Assembly: GCF_009362845.1 (NCBI RefSeq) | Contig: NZ_WHNW01000001.1 | Span: 81,888-145,887, forward strand | DNA length: 64,000 nucleotides | From: Ostreibacterium oceani | GTDB lineage: Bacteria; Pseudomonadota; Gammaproteobacteria; Cardiobacteriales; Ostreibacteriaceae | Reading direction: 5' to 3' | Part shown: positions 1 to 8,131 of the stretch, piece after piece | Numbering within the stretch: the first letter of the stretch is position 1 | Layout: every line of letters begins with the position of its first letter | Program-made: the position numbers and the translations under genes | Notes under the pieces: model-generated | Told to the model about the DNA's origin: nothing | Database searches by the model: none | Seen by the model: only the letters and a program-made list of their open reading frames with translations

Positions 1-19
1 TTTCTTAATTAGAGGATTA

Positions 20-511
20 ATGGACAACTTTTTTCGCTACACTTTGACTGCGTTGATGGGCATAGTGGCTTTAGCGCAATTCAGTCAAGTGATAACGCGC
101 TATGTGTTAGAGGTTCCTGTAATGGGCATGGAAGAGCTCATTATGTATCCGATTCTTTGGCTTTATATGTTAGGTGCGGTTAATGCGTCCAGAGAAAACA
201 CACATATTCGCGCTAATGTGCTGGATGTATTTATTAAAAGCCCACGAAAACAAAACATCTTAGCGATTATATCTGATGTAATTAGCATTATTGTGTTGTT
301 ATGGCTGATTTATTGGGCATGGGATTTCACTCAATACATTTTACGTATTTGGAAAGAAAGTCCCACACTTTATCTGCCCACTTTTTATGCCGATATATCA
401 TTATTACTGTGCTTGTTACTAATGACCCTATTTACATTGCTGCATATCGCTCGAAGTGTTCGTAATATTCGACGTAATGCATCCCCTGAGGAGATAAAGC
501 TATATGATTGA
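20..511 (+). CDS. dctQ: TRAP transporter small permease (DctQ family)
   Basis: This is the small membrane subunit of a tripartite ATP-independent periplasmic (TRAP) transporter, which with the large permease imports an organic anion or zwitterion driven by an ion gradient. The 163-residue protein has four hydrophobic segments (about residues 5-25, 40-55, 80-105 and 125-145) and the usual DctQ pattern, an MEEL motif followed by WLYMLGA. The ATG at 20 has an AGAGG ribosome site at 11-15 and the length is normal, so the gene is probably complete even though it sits at the window edge. It overlaps the next gene by 8 bases, so the two are translationally coupled. The substrate cannot be told from this subunit. 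Confidence 0.88.
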   Translation: MDNFFRYTLTALMGIVALAQFSQVITRYVLEVPVMGMEELIMYPILWLYMLGAVNASRENTHIRANVLDVFIKSPRKQNILAIISDVISIIVLLWLIYWAWDFTQYILRIWKESPTLYLPTFYADISLLLCLLLMTLFTLLHIARSVRNIRRNASPEEIKLYD

Positions 512-1802
512 AGTCGCATTAATGTCAATAGGCGTATTAGTGATTCTCCTGACTTTAGGGGTGCCATTACCGTATTGCTTTGGCGCTGCACTAATGGTGA
601 TGAGCCTTGTTGGCGGCGTTACCATGAAGGGCAATATGTTATGGGGAATGCAACAGCTAGCTAATCCAGTGTTGTTGGCGATACCACTATTTGTATTGGC
701 GGGAACGATTATGAGTCGCAGTGGGATTGCGGCCAGTTTGCTGAACTTTGTTAATATATTTGTCGGTCATGTGCGTGGAGGCCTAGGCGTCGTAGCAACG
801 GTGAGTTGCGCCATTATTGGCGCTATTTCGGGCTCCGGACTGACTGGAGTCGCTGCGGTTGGACCATTGCTCATTCCTGAAATGGAAAGACAAGGGTATC
901 CTCGGGCATACGCTACTGCATTGATTGCCAATTCTTCGGTATTAGGGCTTTTGATTCCGCCTAGTGTCACGATGATTGTATTTGGTTGGGTAACGGATAC
1001 TTCTATATTAGCGAGCTTCTTGGCTACTTTAGGGCCGGGGTTAGCAATTATGTTTAGCTTTAGCGTGATAAATCTGATAATGGCGCGAAAATTCGATTTA
1101 AAGTTAGATGAAAAACCGAAATTTAAAGTGCTCATGGCAGAAAGTAGTGTGCGTTTTAAACATGCATTGCCAGCTATACTGATGCCAGTGATTATTTTAG
1201 GCGGCATATACGGCGGTGTGATGACGCCGACAGAAGCTGCTGCTGTTGCCGTTATTTATTCAATTCCAGTCGGTTTTTGGATTTATAAGGGTCTTACATG
1301 GCAAAATCTATTAGAATCGGGCAAAGAATCTAGTACGGCAGTAGGCGCGATTTTAATCATGATTTTGTTTAGTATGATTCTCAGTCAGATGTTAGTATTA
1401 GAGAGTATTCCGCAGTCATTGGTTGATGTTATTTTTGGTATAACAGAAAATAAAATACTGTTGCTTTTGTTGATTAATTTGCTGTTATTTTTAGTCGGCA
1501 TGATTGTCAATGATATTACTGCTATTATCTTAATTGCGCCTTTACTTATGCCCTTAATGAAGGCGTTGGGGATTGATCCCATACATTTTGCTGCAATAAT
1601 GGGTGTGACTACTGCTATGGGTGGGGTTACACCACCTTATGCGTCTATTCTTTATTTGGGTGCAAGGATTGGCAATGTGCCAGTGACACAAGTGATTCGC
1701 CCAGCAATGGTTTTATTGGTTTTTGGCTATATGCCGATAGCTTTATTAACGTCTTTTTGGCCCGATTTGGCGTTATTTTTACCACGTTTGTTTGGTTATT
1801 GA
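504..1802 (+). CDS. dctM: TRAP transporter large permease (DctM family)
   Basis: This is the large permease and transport-catalysing subunit of the TRAP system. The 432-residue protein is hydrophobic throughout with about 12 predicted membrane segments. It shows DctM signatures: GSGLTGVAAVGPLLIPEM around residues 110-127, a PPSVTMIVFG segment and a C-terminal GGVTPPYASILYLG stretch. The length matches the family (about 425-440). Its start overlaps the end of the small permease, and the binding-protein gene follows 33 bases downstream, giving a complete Q-M-P transporter. In the inner membrane it would receive substrate from the periplasmic binding protein. Confidence 0.93.
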   Translation: MIEVALMSIGVLVILLTLGVPLPYCFGAALMVMSLVGGVTMKGNMLWGMQQLANPVLLAIPLFVLAGTIMSRSGIAASLLNFVNIFVGHVRGGLGVVATVSCAIIGAISGSGLTGVAAVGPLLIPEMERQGYPRAYATALIANSSVLGLLIPPSVTMIVFGWVTDTSILASFLATLGPGLAIMFSFSVINLIMARKFDLKLDEKPKFKVLMAESSVRFKHALPAILMPVIILGGIYGGVMTPTEAAAVAVIYSIPVGFWIYKGLTWQNLLESGKESSTAVGAILIMILFSMILSQMLVLESIPQSLVDVIFGITENKILLLLLINLLLFLVGMIVNDITAIILIAPLLMPLMKALGIDPIHFAAIMGVTTAMGGVTPPYASILYLGARIGNVPVTQVIRPAMVLLVFGYMPIALLTSFWPDLALFLPRLFGY

Positions 1803-1835
1803 CTTTGATTTTTTAAAACGATAGAGGAAAACATT

Positions 1836-2831
1836 ATGAAAACTATTAAGTTACCCGTATTAATATTATCTACTAGTATGATTTTTGCTTCATTGGCGCA
1901 AGCTGTTGAGTTAAAGATTAGCCACGTACGTCCGCAAGATGCTATTGTGGATCAAGATGCAAAAGCATTAGGTGCAGCACTCAGCGAAGCGACCGCAGGT
2001 GATGTTACCTTGAAAATTTTTGCTGCCAGTTCCTTGGGTGATTACACGACGGTACAGGAGCGTATTTCAATTGGTGCCGTTGATATGGCAATTCAACCCG
2101 CAGCGACAGCCTCTGATCGACGAATGACTATTAGCTCTTTTCCCTCTTTGGCGGAAAACTGGAATCATGCTAAAGAGATATATGGTCCAGGTGGTATCAT
2201 TGCCGAGACAATGAAAGAACTTTATGCAGAACAAGGGATTACAATGCTAGCGGTATACCCTGTTTATTTTGGCGGCATTGCTTTGAATCGTGAGGCTGTA
2301 AATGCTGGCGACCCAACTGCCGCTAAAGGTATAAAAGTACGCGTTCCAGGCATAAAAAGTTTTCAGATGTTAGCGGATAAAACCGGGTATATTGCTTCAC
2401 CAATCCCTTTTTCAGAAGCCTTCACAGCAGTACAAACGGGTGTAGTAGATGGCGTGATTGGCTCTGGCGCCGAGGGTTATTACGCATCATTCCGTGACGT
2501 CACAAAAACGTATATTCCTGCCAACACGCATTTTGAAGCTTGGTATTTGATCGTAAATACAGAGACTTTTGAAGGATTAGACAAAGAAGACCAAGCAGCT
2601 TTCTTGAAAGTGGCTGAGGAATTTAGCGCCAAGCGTTGGGAAAAAGCAGAAAAAGATCAGTCTGAATTTGAACAAAAACTGGTTGCAAACGGTGCCGAGT
2701 TAGTCTCGTTAAGTGATGATGAATTAGCCGCTATTGCCAGCAAAGTACGCCAAGACGTATGGCCTGAAATTCTAGAAGATGTAGGTAAAGAGTGGGGTCA
2801 GGCTATTTTAGATAAGGTAAGCGCAGAGTAA
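1836..2831 (+). CDS. dctP: TRAP transporter solute-binding protein (DctP family)
   Basis: This periplasmic binding protein captures substrate and delivers it to the DctQM permease. The 331-residue protein begins with a Sec signal peptide (about residues 1-23, ending SLAQA before VELK). The mature part has the DctP fold pattern, including SSLGDYTTVQERISIGAVDM and a KVRVPG segment; the arginine there normally makes a salt bridge to a substrate carboxylate. The start has a GAGG ribosome site at about 1824. A strong terminator hairpin follows (2847-2892), so the transporter can be expressed apart from the dehydrogenase genes. The carboxylate-binding arginine suggests an acid, amino acid or opine-like ligand, but this is inference. 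Confidence 0.92.
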   Translation: MKTIKLPVLILSTSMIFASLAQAVELKISHVRPQDAIVDQDAKALGAALSEATAGDVTLKIFAASSLGDYTTVQERISIGAVDMAIQPAATASDRRMTISSFPSLAENWNHAKEIYGPGGIIAETMKELYAEQGITMLAVYPVYFGGIALNREAVNAGDPTAAKGIKVRVPGIKSFQMLADKTGYIASPIPFSEAFTAVQTGVVDGVIGSGAEGYYASFRDVTKTYIPANTHFEAWYLIVNTETFEGLDKEDQAAFLKVAEEFSAKRWEKAEKDQSEFEQKLVANGAELVSLSDDELAAIASKVRQDVWPEILEDVGKEWGQAILDKVSAE

Positions 2832-2846
2832 TTTTATTGTCCGTTT

Positions 2847-2892
2847 ATATCCTCTTTCATTTATAGAGTTGAAAGAGGATATTCATTTTATT
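2847..2892 (+). terminator. Rho-independent terminator after the TRAP genes
   Basis: A perfect 13-bp inverted repeat (ATATCCTCTTTCA at 2847-2859 and its complement at 2870-2882) with a 10-base loop is followed by a T-rich stretch (TCATTTTATT). It lies 16 bases after the binding-protein stop codon and just before the ribosome site of the next gene. It probably ends or attenuates transcription between transporter and dehydrogenase genes. Confidence 0.8.
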
Positions 2893-2906
2893 CTGGGGAG
2901 TCTATT

Positions 2907-4019
2907 ATGGACACACAATATGCCATCATCGGTGGAGGTGTTGTCGGTGTCGCCATCGCTTATGGATTGCAACGTCTAGGTTGTCAGACAACGGTGCTAG
3001 ATGAGGGCGATTGCGCTTTGCGGGCTTCTCGTGGTAATTTTGGACTAGTATGGGTGCAGAGTAAAGGTATTGACGCACCACATTATGCGCGCTGGTCTCA
3101 GTATTCTGCGGGTATTTGGTCGCAGTTAGCAACAGACTTAGAAGCGCAAACTGGTATTAATCTCGATTTGCAACAAAATGGCGGTTATGATATCCACCTC
3201 ACTGAAGAGAGTTTAGAGCAACGGTTAAAATCTTATAATACCTTGCGGGAACAATTAGACGGAGATTATCCATTTGAGGTTCTTGAGCCGGCGCAACTAA
3301 GGCAAGAAGAGCCTGAAATTGGTCCTAAGGTAGTAGGAGCAATCCTGCATCACCAAGATGGGCATGTGAACCCTTTAAAGTTACTAAAGGCGTTGCATCT
3401 GGCGCATCGTATTCAAGGTGGCAAGCTGTGCAATGATGATAAAGTCAACAAAGTCGTCGCTAAGAATCGTGGCTACGAACTAATCACGCGAAATGGCAAC
3501 AGTATTCATGCGGATAAGGTGGTGGTTTGTGCGGGTTTAGGCAGTAATCGTTTTGCCGAACAGCTAGGCTTTTTGACTCGTGTTTATCCATTGCGCGGTC
3601 AAAATTTGGTGACCGAAAAACAACCATTATTTATTAACCGGCCTAGTATGACCATTCGTCAGACAAATGAAGGGAGTATTCAGTTAGGTGACTCCAAGGA
3701 AGATGTAGGTTTTGATGATGGTGAGAGCATGGAAATTATTGCGAAAATCGCTAAAAATGCCGTTGCTACTTATCCGCGTTTGGGTCAGGTCAATATGATA
3801 CGAAATTGGGGTGCATTGCGTATTATGACGAAAGACGGTCTGCCTGTTTATGCGGAATCTCCGAGTCATTCTGGTTGTTATTTGGTGACTTGCCACAGCG
3901 GTATAACGCTAGCAGCCGCACACTCTAAGGCAATACCTTTGTGGCTGGAGGGTCTCGATAATGCCCCAAATTTGGAGAAATTTAATGAGCAACGATTTTC
4001 TAGAGCGTCTGAACACTGA
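2907..4019 (+). CDS. FAD-dependent amine/amino-acid oxidoreductase (DAO family, HcnC/OoxB-like)
   Basis: This is a flavoprotein of the D-amino-acid oxidase/glycine oxidase superfamily and the probable catalytic subunit of a heterotrimeric dehydrogenase. The 370-residue protein opens with a dinucleotide-binding GGGVVGVAIAYGLQRLG motif (about residues 9-25). A GHVNPLKLLKAL segment (about 152-163) and a C-terminal GCYLVTCHSGITLA block are typical of FAD amine dehydrogenases. A GGGGAG ribosome site lies 7 bases before the ATG. The gene overlaps the following [2Fe-2S] gene by 35 bases. Known relatives in this gene arrangement oxidise glycine (HcnC), opines (OoxB) or D-hydroxyproline. The substrate here is unknown; the linked TRAP transporter and RidA point to an imine-forming oxidation. 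Confidence 0.85.
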   Translation: MDTQYAIIGGGVVGVAIAYGLQRLGCQTTVLDEGDCALRASRGNFGLVWVQSKGIDAPHYARWSQYSAGIWSQLATDLEAQTGINLDLQQNGGYDIHLTEESLEQRLKSYNTLREQLDGDYPFEVLEPAQLRQEEPEIGPKVVGAILHHQDGHVNPLKLLKALHLAHRIQGGKLCNDDKVNKVVAKNRGYELITRNGNSIHADKVVVCAGLGSNRFAEQLGFLTRVYPLRGQNLVTEKQPLFINRPSMTIRQTNEGSIQLGDSKEDVGFDDGESMEIIAKIAKNAVATYPRLGQVNMIRNWGALRIMTKDGLPVYAESPSHSGCYLVTCHSGITLAAAHSKAIPLWLEGLDNAPNLEKFNEQRFSRASEH

Positions 4020-4296
4020 GGCGGATAGCAAAAATAAACAGTCGGTTACGATTTATTGGCAAGGGCAGGCAATACCAGCCAAAACAGACGACAGTATTGC
4101 TAGTGCCTTATTAGCAGCAGGTATAAATAGTAACCGAAACAGCCCAGTCTCAGGTCAGCCAAGAGGTCCTTTTTGTATGATGGGAAGTTGCTTTGAGTGT
4201 TTGGTGTTATTGAATGGGTGTGTAGTGCAGGCCTGTATGATGCCTGTAGCGGATCAAATGGCGGTCAATCCACCCGTTAAGCAGGGTAGCCTATGA
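3985..4296 (+). CDS. (2Fe-2S)-binding subunit of the dehydrogenase (HcnA-like)
   Basis: This is a small electron-transfer subunit of 103 residues. Cysteines in the pattern C-x4-C-x2-C (GPFCMMGSCFECL) followed by a fourth in QAC form the ferredoxin-type [2Fe-2S] site seen in HcnA and related amine dehydrogenase small subunits. An upstream in-frame ATG exists at 3961, but the one at 3985 has GGAG at 3974-3977 with 7-base spacing, so I choose it. The gene overlaps the upstream flavoprotein by 35 bases and the downstream gene by an ATGA, so all three subunits are translationally coupled. It would pass electrons between the two flavin subunits. Confidence 0.85.
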   Translation: MSNDFLERLNTEADSKNKQSVTIYWQGQAIPAKTDDSIASALLAAGINSNRNSPVSGQPRGPFCMMGSCFECLVLLNGCVVQACMMPVADQMAVNPPVKQGSL

Positions 4297-5690
4297 ATGA
4301 CATTACTGTTGCTATTATTGGTGGCGGCCCAGCGGGTTTAAGTGCTGCACGAGTATTAGCAGAAAACCAAGTCTCTTGTTTATTACTAGACGAGCAAGCC
4401 AGTTTGGGTGGGCAAATATATCGGGGCATCGAACACGTCAGTCAGCAATATGCTGGGCGTGCAGAAAAACTCGGTGCGGACTATTTACACGGCCTTGCGT
4501 TAACACAAGGATTGCCTGAGAAGCATTTGCAACGCGTTTTAAATGCTAAAGTCTGGAGTGTAAACACATCTGGCCAAATTGTGTATTCTGTTGGCGCACA
4601 ATCGTATCAAGTGAAAGCGAAGTATGTGGTATTGGCTACGGGTGCACAGGAAAGACCTTTTGCGTTTCCGGGCTGGACGCTGCCTGGAGTGATGACGGCT
4701 GGTGCAGCACAAATTCTTCTTAAGGCACACGGCGTAGCGGTAAAAAATTCAGTTTTAATTGGGAATGGCCCTCTATTATACTTGTTAGCGAGCCAATTAT
4801 TAGCATTCGGCCACCCTCCGCAAGCGATTGTTGAGACGCAGGCTAAAAATGCTTGGAAAAACGCCTTGCCTCATTTACCCAACGCGATGCTATATGGCAG
4901 TTCTTATCTTTGGAAGGGCATTAAAATGCTTGCTTTAATCAAGAAAGCAGGAATCCAGCATTACACCAAGGCTTGTGATATTCATGCGATTGGGGTCGAA
5001 TCATTGCAGCAGATACGCTTTCAACAAGGCGGTAAAACGCATACCTTAAATACGCAGAATGCTTTGATTCATCAGGGGGTAATTCCTAATACGCAAATAA
5101 GTCGCGCTTTGAATTTGCAGCATTTTTGGAGTGAGCAGCAGCAGACTTGGTTGCCTGTTACACATCAAAGCGGTGAAAGTAGTCTAGAGAATATCTATAT
5201 CGCTGGTGATGGCGCAAGTATTGGTGGAGCGACTGTTGCGCGTTTTTCGGGTGAACAGGTAGCTTTGCAGCTACTTAAAAAAATGGGTGTATTTACGCAA
5301 ACGCAATATAATTCCAGAGCAAGGCCATTAAACAAACAGTTGCGAGTTGAGCTTGCTGTACGCCCGTTTTTGGATTATCGTTATGCACCTGACAATCGCA
5401 CTATGTTGAATAATAGTTCGACATTGGTATGTCGATGTGAAGAAGTCAGTGTAGGGCAATTACGCGAGCACGCCCGCCAAGGTTGTTTAGGCTTAAATCA
5501 AACTAAGACCTTTAGCCGTTGTGGTATGGGGCCTTGCCAAGGGAGACAGTGTGGTGTAAATGCGGCTTTAGTGTTAGCAGATGAGCGCAAACTGTCGCCC
5601 GATAAAATTGATTATTATCGCATACGGCCGGTCATTAAACCTGTAACACTAGCCGAAGTGGCTAGCTTAGCGAAAGAAGAAACAAATTAA
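4293..5690 (+). CDS. NAD(P)/FAD-dependent oxidoreductase with BFD-like [2Fe-2S] tail (HcnB/OoxA-like)
   Basis: This is the large subunit of the heterotrimeric dehydrogenase, 465 residues. An N-terminal FAD site (AIIGGGPAGLSAARVLAE, about residues 8-25) is followed by an ATGAQERP segment near 117-124 and a second nucleotide fold around 150-160. The C-terminal domain has a CRCEEV motif and CGMGPCQGRQCG, the four-cysteine BFD-like cluster site of HcnB, OoxA and the hydroxyproline dehydrogenase alpha subunit. It starts within the ATGA overlap of the small [2Fe-2S] gene. It probably channels electrons to the respiratory chain. Gene order here is catalytic, small, large, rather than the hcnABC order. 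Confidence 0.87.
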   Translation: MNDITVAIIGGGPAGLSAARVLAENQVSCLLLDEQASLGGQIYRGIEHVSQQYAGRAEKLGADYLHGLALTQGLPEKHLQRVLNAKVWSVNTSGQIVYSVGAQSYQVKAKYVVLATGAQERPFAFPGWTLPGVMTAGAAQILLKAHGVAVKNSVLIGNGPLLYLLASQLLAFGHPPQAIVETQAKNAWKNALPHLPNAMLYGSSYLWKGIKMLALIKKAGIQHYTKACDIHAIGVESLQQIRFQQGGKTHTLNTQNALIHQGVIPNTQISRALNLQHFWSEQQQTWLPVTHQSGESSLENIYIAGDGASIGGATVARFSGEQVALQLLKKMGVFTQTQYNSRARPLNKQLRVELAVRPFLDYRYAPDNRTMLNNSSTLVCRCEEVSVGQLREHARQGCLGLNQTKTFSRCGMGPCQGRQCGVNAALVLADERKLSPDKIDYYRIRPVIKPVTLAEVASLAKEETN

Positions 5691-5706
5691 AAGGAGCTGA
5701 ATAAAT

Positions 5707-6051
5707 ATGAGTATTGAACGTTTGCATACTGGTCAAAGAATGAGCAAGATTGTCCGCCATAATGGTGTGGTTTACTTGTGTGGTCAGGTCGGTGAAGGTG
5801 TGAGTATTACCGAACAAACTGAGAGCTGTTTGGCTCGAGTTGATGCGCTGCTAAAAGAGGCTGGAAGTAGTCGGGAGCATATTTTGCAAGCAATTGTTTG
5901 GTTGAGTGATATGCAGTATTTTGCCGAGATGAATAGCGTCTGGGATGCGTGGGTACCATCAGAGCATGCCCCAGCTCGCGCCTGTGGCGAAGCAAAACTA
6001 GCGAGACCTGAGCTGTTGGTCGAAGTGATTGTCACAGCAGCGGTTGCTTGA
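5707..6051 (+). CDS. RidA/YjgF/Rid family protein
   Basis: RidA-family proteins hydrolyse reactive enamine/imine intermediates released by flavin- or PLP-dependent amine chemistry. The 114-residue protein has the family core: an N-terminal hydrophobic strand ([11 protein letters not shown]), a central helix region and a C-terminal [22 protein letters not shown] motif. The CGEAKLARP segment corresponds to the substrate-binding arginine loop. An AAGGAG ribosome site sits 16 bases after the dehydrogenase stop, so it belongs to the same operon. The pairing with an amine-oxidising flavoprotein supports an imine product that RidA clears to the oxo acid plus ammonia (inference). Confidence 0.88.
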   Translation: MSIERLHTGQRMSKIVRHNGVVYLCGQVGEGVSITEQTESCLARVDALLKEAGSSREHILQAIVWLSDMQYFAEMNSVWDAWVPSEHAPARACGEAKLARPELLVEVIVTAAVA

Positions 6052-6085
6052 TTATCATTGATAATCGTATTTGATGTATTTGAGA

Positions 6086-6556
6086 ATGAAAAAACACCAT
6101 TATAAGGCGCAAATTGAGTGGACGGGAAACGAGGGCGATGGCACGCTGAATTACCGCGCTTATAATAGAAACCATCAAATCCAAATTGATGGCAAAACCC
6201 CCGCAATAGCAGGCTCGGCGGACCCTGCTTTTTTAGGCGATAAATCAAGGTATAACCCAGAGGACTTGTTTTTATCGTCGATATCGGCTTGTCATATGCT
6301 ATGGTATTTGCACTTATGCTCGGTGCATCATATTGTCGTTACGGAATATGTAGACTACGCCACAGGGGTGATGGCAGAAACAGACGATGGCAGCGGACGA
6401 TTTACCGAAGTCACGCTACACCCACACGTAGTGATCACAGACGCTAGCCACATACCCAAAGCAAACGAACTGCACGAGACCGCGAATAAAATGTGTTTTA
6501 TTGCAAATTCGTGTAATTTCAACATAGGGCATGAGCCCAATACGCGGGCACAGTAA
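6086..6556 (+). CDS. OsmC family protein
   Basis: OsmC/Ohr proteins are small thiol-based peroxide-defence enzymes. The 156-residue protein matches the cytosolic OsmC-like subgroup beginning M-K-x-H-x-Y-x-A-x-I-x-WTGN. It carries the NPEDLFLSSISACHMLWYL block (about residues 61-79) with the first reactive cysteine in SACH, and a second in NKMCFIANSC near the C terminus. In-frame TTG (6071) and ATG (6074) codons lie upstream, but conservation favours the ATG at 6086; no ribosome site is convincing. It may share the dehydrogenase operon and detoxify peroxide made by flavin chemistry. It converges on the agmatine-deiminase-like gene. Confidence 0.85.
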   Translation: MKKHHYKAQIEWTGNEGDGTLNYRAYNRNHQIQIDGKTPAIAGSADPAFLGDKSRYNPEDLFLSSISACHMLWYLHLCSVHHIVVTEYVDYATGVMAETDDGSGRFTEVTLHPHVVITDASHIPKANELHETANKMCFIANSCNFNIGHEPNTRAQ

Positions 6557-6584
6557 CGCCGACTTTAATGCGCGTTGGGTTGTT

Positions 6585-7748
6585 TTAAGCCGGCTGCTGC
6601 TGGGTGACGCAGTGTATCATGCCACCGTTTTCGTAGAGGTCTCTAACATCAATGCCAACTACGCTTCTGTTAGGATACAGTGATTGAATGATGTCATTGG
6701 CAATGGTGTCATTTGGGTCTTGATAATTAGGTACTAAAACCACCGTGTTGGCGATGTAATAATTGACATATGAGCCTTTATAGCCAAGGTCGCTGCCACT
6801 TGATTTTTTTACTGTGTTTTTGGTTAATGGCACAGTAACAAAATTGTATGGCTTTTCCTGTTTATTTTTTGCACCATACAGCGTTTTAATGTCCTTGGCG
6901 GTCACATCAAATTCAAGTAAATCATGTTTATTCATGGTGACGATGGTGCTTGCATTGCCAAAACGGGCAAAACCATCAATGTGCTGATCGGTTAAATCCA
7001 GACCTGCTTGTCCGTCTAGCCAGATAAAGTGACTTGCGCCTAAATATTCGGTAAAAATGGCCTCAATCTGTGCTTGGCTCATGCCAGGATTTCGGTTGTC
7101 GTTGATAATCGAACTTTTACATGCCATTAAGGTGCCATGTCCATCAATTTCAACACTGCCACCTTCGTTAATTAAGGTTTTGTTTAGGTCTATTAACGGT
7201 ATGCCTTGTGCTTGTGCAATCTTTTTAGGAATGGCATTGCAATTGGTAAAGCCAATTGGCTGATTTGATTCTTCATCGCTTTTTTGTCCCCAGCCATTAA
7301 ATCCCCAATCTTGAATGACCAAATTGCCATGCATATCGCGGGCATAAATTGGTCCATTATCTCTTACCCAAACATCATCCGTTTTAAAGCGGTAGAAATC
7401 GACATGCGTTAAATCAATGTTGTTTTTATTGAGTAAGTCGATAATACGTTTTTCTTCCTTTTCATTGTAAGCAATAATATGCACATTTTCGCTGCCGGCC
7501 AATGCCTGAGTCATTGCCACCCAAGTAGCATCTAAGCGATTACGGTAGGGCACACCATATTGGTAGTGGTGCGGCCATTGCAACCAAGTCCCTTCGTGTA
7601 ATTCACTTTCGTCTGGCATGGTATAGCGAATTTGAGTTTGCATGTTGTTTTTTTTAAGTGTCGTTTGTGAAGCGGCAAATACAGTAGAGATATAACTCAT
7701 CAAAGGTAGTGCTGCCACTGTGGTTTTAAGTAATTGTCTTTTACGCAT
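6585..7748 (-). CDS. Exported agmatine deiminase / peptidylarginine-deiminase-type amidinotransferase-fold enzyme
   Basis: Agmatine deiminases convert agmatine to N-carbamoylputrescine and ammonia using a catalytic cysteine. The 387-residue protein has the family layout: WLQWPHH near the N terminus, VWVRDNGPIYARD with the guanidine-binding acidic residues (about 128-140), a DQHIDGFARF block with the catalytic His-Asp region, and a terminal NGGMIHCVTQQQ with the nucleophile Cys380. Unusually, about 25 residues at the N terminus form a basic-hydrophobic Sec-like signal (MRKRQLLK then a hydrophobic run ending FAA), so the enzyme is probably periplasmic; most AguA proteins are cytosolic. Putrescine-pathway partners are not nearby. 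A degenerate copy of its 3' end lies at 8092-8119. Confidence 0.85.
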   Translation of the reverse strand: MRKRQLLKTTVAALPLMSYISTVFAASQTTLKKNNMQTQIRYTMPDESELHEGTWLQWPHHYQYGVPYRNRLDATWVAMTQALAGSENVHIIAYNEKEEKRIIDLLNKNNIDLTHVDFYRFKTDDVWVRDNGPIYARDMHGNLVIQDWGFNGWGQKSDEESNQPIGFTNCNAIPKKIAQAQGIPLIDLNKTLINEGGSVEIDGHGTLMACKSSIINDNRNPGMSQAQIEAIFTEYLGASHFIWLDGQAGLDLTDQHIDGFARFGNASTIVTMNKHDLLEFDVTAKDIKTLYGAKNKQEKPYNFVTVPLTKNTVKKSSGSDLGYKGSYVNYYIANTVVLVPNYQDPNDTIANDIIQSLYPNRSVVGIDVRDLYENGGMIHCVTQQQPA

Positions 7749-7897
7749 GTTTTAACAATCATGTTACGTGGTAAATACCGTTGTCTCATGTTGAGTCAAA
7801 ACGGTTAGCAGTGCCTTTAAAAAGCGTTAGCAGCACGATGTAATTTTACATCCTAACGACTAACAGTCAAGGCGCGGATGTCCTTTATCATTGCCTT

Positions 7898-8011
7898 AAG
7901 CGTATGCCGAGGACTATCTTCTATTCAAATTCCAAGTGTCACATTTTTCCTTATAATTGGGTATAATTATAATCGGCGCAATCGGTGGGTGTCCGATATT
8001 TAGTCACACGA
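7898..8011 (+). repeat. Dispersed ~100-bp repeat, copy A
   Basis: It shares long stretches with copy B (8590-8690): the start AAGCGTATGCC, CTATTCAAATTCCAAGTGTC, TAATTGGGTATAATTA and AATCGGTGGGTGTCCGATAT. Copy C lies inverted at 10692-10780. The ends are not obviously inverted and no protein is encoded, so it resembles a non-autonomous intergenic repeat. Confidence 0.75.
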
Positions 8012-8028
8012 CATTTAGTCACAAACTC

Positions 8029-8119
8029 GAGTAATTTCAACATAGGGCATGAACTCAATACGCGTGCAGAATAGTGGGTGTTATAGCCGGCTGCTGCTGG
8101 GTGACGCAGCATTTTATGC
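8029..8119. pseudogene. Degenerate duplicate of the osmC/deiminase gene ends (original at 6511-6623)
   Basis: The segment repeats GTAATTTCAACATAGGGCAT, then a diverged middle about 20 bases shorter, then GCCGGCTGCTGCTGGGTGAC followed by GCAG. These correspond to the last codons of the OsmC gene and, on the other strand, the last codons of the deiminase gene (VTQQQPA). It is therefore the leftover of a duplication of the convergent gene junction, about 1.5 kb from the original. Confidence 0.8.
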
Positions 8120-8131
8120 CATTAAAATTGA

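Larger units (their letters stand above)
7749..8131. other. Gene-free stretch with repeat copy A, a hairpin and a duplicated gene-end remnant
   Basis: No gene is visible in this 383-base interval. It holds three things. The first is a nested hairpin at 7825-7858 (GATGTAA/TTACATC inside CGTTAG/CTAACG). The second is one copy of the dispersed repeat at 7898-8011. The third is a remnant at 8029-8119 that copies the convergent ends of the OsmC and deiminase genes. Confidence 0.7.

Noticed and set aside
6051..6067. Small palindrome GATTATC-ATT-GATAATC after ridA as a terminator.
   Set aside because: The 7-bp AT-rich stem is weak, there is no T run, and the OsmC gene probably continues the operon.
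7825..7858. Nested hairpin considered as a third attC-like site.
   Set aside because: Its outer arms run GTTAG to CTAAC, the reverse of the AAC to GTT order required for attC, and no gene precedes it at the right place.
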